A stretch of 64,000 nt of DNA from Bradyrhizobium sp. CIAT3101 (GTDB taxonomy: Bacteria > Pseudomonadota > Alphaproteobacteria > Rhizobiales > Xanthobacteraceae), in the NCBI RefSeq assembly GCF_029714945.1, contig NZ_CP121634.1, forward strand, positions 5,911,001 to 5,975,000. The letters run 5' to 3'. Shown in pieces: positions 59,649 through 64,000 of this stretch (its first letter is position 1; every line of letters begins with the position of its first letter). A program made the translations under genes and the position numbers. The notes under the pieces are model-generated. The model saw only the letters and a program-made list of their open reading frames with translations, was not told where the DNA came from and made no database searches.

Positions 59649-60467
59649 ATGGCCGTGACAGTGAAGACTTTCGCCAGTGCCAGCGAGGCGGCCGGCGCGC
59701 TGTCCTCGGACCGCACCGCGCGATATCTCGGCGGCGGCACGCTGGTGATGCGGGCGCTGAACGAGGGCGATGTGTCGATCTCGACGGTCGTCCGCGCCCA
59801 GGACCAGGCGCTAACCCGGATCGATGCTTCCGGCCCGCGCATCACGCTCGGCGCCGGCGTCACCTTCGCACGCGTCCTTGCCGAACGCGACCTCGGCTTC
59901 CTCCACGCCCCCGCCCGTTCGATCGGCGGCCCTGCCGTGCGCAACATGGGCACCGTCGGCGGCAATCTCTTCGCGCCAAATCCCTATGGCGATTTCACCG
60001 TCGCGTTGCTGGCACTCGATGCCACCGTGGCCGTCGCAGGCGGCTTCGGCTCGCGGGATATCCCGATCGAAGAATTCTTGCAGGCGCGCGAGCGACAGGC
60101 CGGAACGTTAGTCTTGTCGGTCTCCTGCACCCGGCCGGCAAGCAGCGAGGCATTCCGCTATCGCAAGATTGCCCGCATCAAGCCAAAGGGCGGCTCGGTC
60201 ATCACGCTGGCTGCGCATCTACCGATCAGCGGCGGCCGGATCGCGGGCGCGCGGATCGCATTGGGTTCGATGGCACCGACCCAGATCCGCGCCCGCGCCG
60301 CCGAGCGGGCACTGGAGGGCCGCTCGCTGGACGCCGCGACCATTGCGGCGGCCGCATCCGCCGCCACCGAGGGAACATCGCCATCCGACAACGCGCTCGG
60401 CAGCGCCTGGTATCGCCGCGAGATCGTCGGCGTCCACCTGCGCCGCCTGCTGTCGGGACAGGAATAA
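59649..60467 (+). CDS. Molybdenum hydroxylase FAD-binding subunit (CoxM-like)
   Basis: A 272-residue FAD subunit of a xanthine dehydrogenase/CO dehydrogenase-family enzyme, passing electrons from the 2Fe-2S protein to an acceptor. FAD contacts are recognisable: YLGGGTLVMRALNEG (first FAD loop) and GGPAVRNMGTVGGNLFAPNPYGDF (the TxGGN loop). The C-terminal CO_deh_flav_C part shows a YRKIARIKPKGGSVI stretch and AWYRREIVGVHLRRLL. It is immediately followed by the 2Fe-2S gene. Note RNMGTVGGN in place of the common RNxGTIGGN, which is conservative. Confidence 0.92.
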   Translation: MAVTVKTFASASEAAGALSSDRTARYLGGGTLVMRALNEGDVSISTVVRAQDQALTRIDASGPRITLGAGVTFARVLAERDLGFLHAPARSIGGPAVRNMGTVGGNLFAPNPYGDFTVALLALDATVAVAGGFGSRDIPIEEFLQARERQAGTLVLSVSCTRPASSEAFRYRKIARIKPKGGSVITLAAHLPISGGRIAGARIALGSMAPTQIRARAAERALEGRSLDAATIAAAASAATEGTSPSDNALGSAWYRREIVGVHLRRLLSGQE

Positions 60468-60473
60468 GCGGTC

Positions 60474-60950
60474 ATGTCCAAAATTCCCCTGCAATTCCGA
60501 CACAACGGCCGCGACGTCGCGATCTTCGTCGATGGCGGCACCAATCTCCTAGTCGCGCTGCGCGAGCTGATCGGCGACATGACGCCGAAATTCGGCTGCG
60601 GCCAGGGCGGCTGCGGCACCTGCAGCGTGCTGATCGACGGCGAGCTTCACCTCTCCTGCCTGACGCTGGCGGAGACCGTCGCCGGCCGCTCCGTCGAGAC
60701 GCTCGACGGCATGAAGCAGGGCCCGAACCTGCATCCGCTGCAGCGCGCCTTTGCCGACCAATTTGCCGCTCAGTGCGGCTATTGCACGCCGGGCATGCTG
60801 ATGGCCGCAAAAGCCCTGCTCGATCGCAATCCCTCGCCGAGCCGCGATGAGGTCATTGAAGCCATCTCCGGCAACATCTGCCGCTGCACCGGCTACGAGC
60901 CGATCATCAATGCCATCCTCGCCGCCGCTGGCGGCCGGGTCAGCGCCTAA
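60474..60950 (+). CDS. Molybdenum hydroxylase 2Fe-2S subunit (CoxS-like)
   Basis: A 158-residue two-cluster iron-sulfur protein. The plant-type ferredoxin cluster is bound by the C-x(4)-C-x(2)-C set of FGCGQGGCGTCS together with the later cysteine in LSCLTLAE; the helical-domain cluster is bound by CGYC and CRC in QCGYCTPGMLM and GNICRCTGYEPI. All eight cysteines are present, so electron transfer from the Mo site to FAD should work. It lies 6 bases after the FAD subunit gene and 12 bases before the first Mo-subunit gene. Confidence 0.95.
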   Translation: MSKIPLQFRHNGRDVAIFVDGGTNLLVALRELIGDMTPKFGCGQGGCGTCSVLIDGELHLSCLTLAETVAGRSVETLDGMKQGPNLHPLQRAFADQFAAQCGYCTPGMLMAAKALLDRNPSPSRDEVIEAISGNICRCTGYEPIINAILAAAGGRVSA

Positions 60951-60962
60951 GGGAACGCGACC

Positions 60963-62558
60963 ATGCTGGAACTTCGCAAGGACATCTTCGCCGACGAGCG
61001 CGACGACAATCTGAAGGAGATCGGCAAAGGCACGCAACGTCAGGACATGCTCGGTCACGTCACGGGCACGTCCAGCTATTTCAACGACCACAAGCTGCAG
61101 GGCATGCTGCATCTGAAAGTCGTCCGCTCGACGCAGGCGCATGCGAGGATTCGTCGCATCGACACGGCCGAGGCCGAGCGCTCGTCCGGCGTGCGCCGGA
61201 TCATCCGCGGCGCCGACGTGCCGGTGAACCTCAACACGCTTTTGAGCCTGATCAATTTCGGCAAGGACGACGAGCCGTCGCTTGCCGTCAACAAGGTCCG
61301 TTACAAGGGCGAGCCGATCGTCGCCATCGTTGCCGACAGCGAGCGCGAGGCCTTTGAAGCGATCGCCAAGGTCAAGGTCGATTACGAACCGCTCGCGGCC
61401 GTGTTCGACGTCGAGGACGCGCTGAAGCCCGGTGCGCCCGTGGTCAATGAGACCTATCCCAAGAACACCTTCACCTATCACGAGACCTACGACCACCAGC
61501 GGCTGCGCTTCGGCGACGCCGACGCGGCGCTGGCGACCGCCGACCACGTGCTCGAGCAGCGCTACCAGATGTCGCCGATCGAGCATGCACCGACCGAGAC
61601 CAATGGCGCGATCGCAGCCCCGGACACCAACGGCCGTTATGTCGTCTACACCTCCACGCAGGCGCTGTTCTTTTCGGTCGACACCTGCGCAAAGATCCTG
61701 GACGTGCCGTCCAACACCTTCCACTTCATCGGCGGCACCGTCGGCGGCGGTTTTGGCGGCAAGGTCGATACGCTGACCGAGCCGCTGGCCATCCTCGGTG
61801 CGATGCTGACCGGGCGGCCCGTGCGCTACGTGTTCGGACGCGAGGAGGAGATGCAATATGGGCCGCCACGCGGCGCCGAACGCATCTACATCAAGGATGG
61901 CGTGATGCGTGACGGCCGCATCGTCGCGCGCAAGATCCGCGCCTATTTCGACAGCGGCGCCTATACGCGGCTATCGAGCTACGCCGCGGTGAAATGCGCC
62001 GCGCATCTGCCGGGCCCCTACACCATTCCAAACGTCTATGGCGACGTCTATTGCGTCTTCACCAACCGCACGCCAGCGACCGCCATGCGCGGTTTCGGCG
62101 TGACCGCGATGGACTTTGCCATCGAGTGCCAGATGGACAAGCTGGCTCACATCATCAACATGGATCCGATGGAGTTCCGGATCCTCAACGCCTATCGCGA
62201 CGGCGACATGAAGGCGCACCGGCGCGAAGCCAAGAACACCGCGTTGATCGAATGCGTCCAGGTCGCGGCCGAAAAAGCAAAATGGCCGCTCCGCGAGGAG
62301 TTCAAGCGGGCCTCCTCGCGCAAGGACGGCGGCGGTAGCCGCGCCGTCATCCCGCCGACCCCCACGGATTCGTCGCGCGCACGGCCTACCGCCCCGGCGC
62401 AGCAGCGCACCAGCTACGATCGGTTGCCGCCGAGCGTTACGCGCGAACCGCCGCGAGAGCCGCCACCACCGGCTCCTCCGCCGCCCGCGCCGCGGCCGAC
62501 TGCGCCGTCGCATGGCGCGACCCGTTTCTCCTCCGTCTTTGGCACCAGGAGGCGCTAG
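60963..62558 (+). CDS. Molybdenum hydroxylase Mo-subunit, N-terminal half with proline-rich tail
   Basis: A 531-residue protein holding the first part of a CoxL/XdhB-like large subunit. It starts with the a/b hammerhead domain (DMLGHVTGTSSYFNDHKL; YKGEPIVAIVADSEREAFEAI), then the first molybdopterin-binding domain with TVGGGFGGKVDTLTEPLAILGAMLTGRPV and TAMRGFGVTAMDFAIE. At about residue 448 homology ends and a low-complexity tail of about 80 residues begins, rich in Pro, Arg, Ser and Thr (EPPREPPPPAPPPPAPRP). The TAG stop at 62556 is followed at once by the ATG of the second half. Full-length homologues are about 780-800 residues in one chain. Confidence 0.9.
   Translation: MLELRKDIFADERDDNLKEIGKGTQRQDMLGHVTGTSSYFNDHKLQGMLHLKVVRSTQAHARIRRIDTAEAERSSGVRRIIRGADVPVNLNTLLSLINFGKDDEPSLAVNKVRYKGEPIVAIVADSEREAFEAIAKVKVDYEPLAAVFDVEDALKPGAPVVNETYPKNTFTYHETYDHQRLRFGDADAALATADHVLEQRYQMSPIEHAPTETNGAIAAPDTNGRYVVYTSTQALFFSVDTCAKILDVPSNTFHFIGGTVGGGFGGKVDTLTEPLAILGAMLTGRPVRYVFGREEEMQYGPPRGAERIYIKDGVMRDGRIVARKIRAYFDSGAYTRLSSYAAVKCAAHLPGPYTIPNVYGDVYCVFTNRTPATAMRGFGVTAMDFAIECQMDKLAHIINMDPMEFRILNAYRDGDMKAHRREAKNTALIECVQVAAEKAKWPLREEFKRASSRKDGGGSRAVIPPTPTDSSRARPTAPAQQRTSYDRLPPSVTREPPREPPPPAPPPPAPRPTAPSHGATRFSSVFGTRRR
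62547..62552 (+). promoter_or_regulatory. Ribosome-binding site for the second Mo-subunit half
   Basis: AGGAGG lies in the last codons of the first half, six bases before the ATG at 62559. A near-perfect signal at this spot shows that the second half is translated on its own and is not a frameshifted remnant. Confidence 0.8.
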
Positions 62559-63581
62559 ATGGCCCGGCACCGCGGACGCGGCATCGCGTCGATCAATTAT
62601 CCCATCGGCATGAATCTTGGCGGCGACCCCAGCCAGGCGCTGGTGCATTCCAACCCGAGCGGCAAGTTCACGGTGGCGCTGTCGTCTATCGATCTCGGCC
62701 AGGGCATGAAATCGGTGACGCGGCAGATCTGCGCGGAGACGCTGGGCGTGCCGGTCGAGGATGTCTATGTCGACACCGCGGATTCCGACACCGGCCCACA
62801 TTGCATGGGCTCGTTCGCCTCACGCGGGACGCATCGCGTCGGCAACGCGGTGATGGCGGCGGCCCGCGAGGCCCGCGGCGTGATGATGGAAGCCGCCGCC
62901 GAGGAACTGGAAGTCAACGCCGCCGATCTCGAAACCGACGGACGCGGCAACATCCACGTCAAGGGCGCGCCGCATCGCTCGATCTCGACCAAGGACGTCG
63001 CGATCGCGGCGCAGTTCAAGCAGGGCAAGACCATCTCCGGCCGCGGCATCTTCCTGGTGCCGCTCTCCGAAGTGAATCCGGAGACGGGCGAGATGTCGCC
63101 CGCAACCTGCTACGCCCACGCCTGCCTCGTCGCCGAGGTCGATGTCGACGACGAGACCGGCGAGGTCGCGATGGTGCGGATGGATTCCGCTTACGAGCTC
63201 GGCCGTGCCCTCAATCCACGCCTGGTCGAGCAACAGCTGGTCGGCGGTGCCTGGATGGGTGTCAGCCATGCACTCTACGAAACGCCCGAACCTTACTATC
63301 CCGAGCCCGTACACGGCCCGCGCGATTTCGTCGAATATCTGATGCCCGGCCCCGGCGATATCTGCCCGCACGATATCGCCGTGCTGGAGCGCCCCGCGCC
63401 TGATGGGCCATTCGGAGCCAAGGGTCCCGGCGAGATGTGCGCCAACCCCGTGCTGCCGGCGGTTGCCAACGCGATCTTCAACGCGGTCGGCGTGCGTATC
63501 GACGATCTGCCGATTACGCCGGAAAAAGTGCTGCGCGCGATCAAAGCCCAGGGCGGCGCGCGGCCGCAGGCGCGGCGCTAG
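62559..63581 (+). CDS. Molybdenum hydroxylase Mo-subunit, C-terminal half
   Basis: A 340-residue protein starting exactly where the second molybdopterin-binding domain of CoxL/XDH would continue (RGRGIASINYPIGMNLGGDPSQAL, landmark). It has FTVALSSIDLGQGMKSVTRQICAETLGVP, DSDTGPHCMGSFASRGTHRVGNAV, the AYELGRALNPRLVEQQLVGG helix region and the conserved glutamate E292 of the GAKGPGEM motif, the catalytic base in this family. With the preceding protein it would rebuild a complete active site. Only the junction between the halves is abnormal; both parts keep their conserved residues. The MoxR-type gene follows after 12 bases. Confidence 0.9.
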   Translation: MARHRGRGIASINYPIGMNLGGDPSQALVHSNPSGKFTVALSSIDLGQGMKSVTRQICAETLGVPVEDVYVDTADSDTGPHCMGSFASRGTHRVGNAVMAAAREARGVMMEAAAEELEVNAADLETDGRGNIHVKGAPHRSISTKDVAIAAQFKQGKTISGRGIFLVPLSEVNPETGEMSPATCYAHACLVAEVDVDDETGEVAMVRMDSAYELGRALNPRLVEQQLVGGAWMGVSHALYETPEPYYPEPVHGPRDFVEYLMPGPGDICPHDIAVLERPAPDGPFGAKGPGEMCANPVLPAVANAIFNAVGVRIDDLPITPEKVLRAIKAQGGARPQARR

Positions 63582-63593
63582 AGGTTTCGGTTG

Positions 63594-64000
63594 ATGGCGG
63601 TCCGCAGCAACATCGTCGGCATCGACAGCCCGGAGGCGCTTGAGAGAGCGTTGCGCGCGGCCTATTACCTCGCCGACGAGGGCCTCGCGACCGCCGCCTA
63701 TCTCGGCCTCGCGCTCGGCAAGCCGCTGCTGCTGGAGGGCGCGCCGGGTGTCGGCAAGACGGAAGCGGCAAAAGCCATCGCCGCCGTGCTCGGCCGCCGA
63801 TTGATCCGCTTGCAATGCTACGAGGGTATCGACGCCTCCGCCGCGCTCTACGAATGGAACTATCCGCGCCAGATGCTGGCGATCCGCCAGGCCGGCGACG
63901 AGAGCATCGATATCTATGGCGAGACGTTCCTGATCGAGCGTCCTATGCTGGCGGCGTTGCGCGCGCCCGACTCGACGGTGCTGTTGATCGACGAGATCGA
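63594..64000 (+). CDS. MoxR-like AAA+ ATPase (CoxD-like), 3' end beyond the window
   Basis: First 135 residues of a MoxR-family AAA+ ATPase. Walker A is EGAPGVGKTEAAKAIA (residues about 49-64) and Walker B is VLLIDEIE at the window edge. In CO dehydrogenase clusters the CoxD ATPase, with a von Willebrand-domain partner, helps mature the metal active site; its position after the Mo-subunit genes fits. The rest of the gene and any VWA partner lie outside the window. Confidence 0.9.
   Translation, partial: MAVRSNIVGIDSPEALERALRAAYYLADEGLATAAYLGLALGKPLLLEGAPGVGKTEAAKAIAAVLGRRLIRLQCYEGIDASAALYEWNYPRQMLAIRQAGDESIDIYGETFLIERPMLAALRAPDSTVLLIDEI

Noticed and set aside
1..64000. Insertion sequences, integrases, att sites or genomic-island borders
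   Set aside because: No transposase or integrase motifs and no tRNA gene were seen; base composition shifts only in the short AT-rich operator islands.

Overview
The window is GC-rich, densely packed DNA with long operons, many ABC uptake systems, Tat-type signal peptides and a GAGCATGATC/GATCATGCTC palindrome of the kind scattered through Bradyrhizobium-like genomes. This points to a chromosomal catabolic region of an alphaproteobacterium of the Bradyrhizobium/Rhizobiales type. The assignment comes from gene content and style; no marker gene is present. I see no rRNA, tRNA, CRISPR array, transposase or phage gene.

Region A (1-13746) is an organosulfur scavenging island. It has three luciferase-like FMN monooxygenases (1-518, 520-1611, 11542-12885), a DszC/SfnB-like acyl-CoA-dehydrogenase-fold monooxygenase, an NAD(P)H:flavin reductase, a TauD/AtsK-type 2-oxoglutarate dioxygenase with an intact His-Asp-His/Arg set, two SsuABC/TauABC-type transporters, an orphan MetQ-like binding protein and an EpsC-type serine acetyltransferase. 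Together they would import sulfonates, sulfones or sulfate esters, release sulfite or sulfate, and supply O-acetylserine as acceptor for cysteine.

Region B (13747-32441) is a carboxylase/oxoprolinase-like district. An Lrp/AsnC regulator, an NHL-repeat protein, an RraA-family protein and a Nac-like LysR regulator precede a plus-strand operon: SDR, BCCP, biotin carboxylase, PxpB, PxpC, and a second BCCP-like protein lacking the biotinyl lysine. It meets a minus-strand series head-on: SDR paralogue, class I aminotransferase, polyamine-type ABC transporter, PxpB, PxpC, and a divergent PxpA. SDR, PxpB and PxpC are therefore each present twice. The likely job is uptake and ATP-dependent opening or carboxylation of a lactam or amide such as 5-oxoproline.

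Region C (32518-47015) is a deoxyribose-type sugar locus. A divergently placed DeoR regulator faces an eight-gene operon: deoC, a two-domain ALDH16-type aldehyde dehydrogenase, RbsD/FucU mutarotase, PfkB kinase, then a CUT1 ABC transporter. This gives a complete route from uptake to glyceraldehyde-3-phosphate plus acetaldehyde and on to acetate. A second, CUT2 (RbsABC-type) transporter lies beyond deoR. Similar TGTTA-N6-TAACA-like sites lie in the deoC/deoR divergent region and upstream of the CUT2 operon, suggesting one regulator controls both.

Region D (47489-64000, running off the right edge) is the most unusual part. A branched-chain-type ABC transporter with an AraC regulator leads into a LivF ATPase fused in one frame to a UPF0261/Tm-1 domain, then the Tm-1-partner TIM-barrel protein, a very large flotillin with a 44-residue (4x11) repeat, two START-like SRPBCC proteins, and a molybdenum hydroxylase (FAD, 2Fe-2S and Mo subunits) followed by a MoxR AAA+ ATPase. 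The Mo subunit is split into two adjacent genes by a proline-rich tail, a stop codon and a new ribosome-binding site. I read this as a candidate undescribed, membrane-organised uptake-and-oxidation system whose substrate is unknown.
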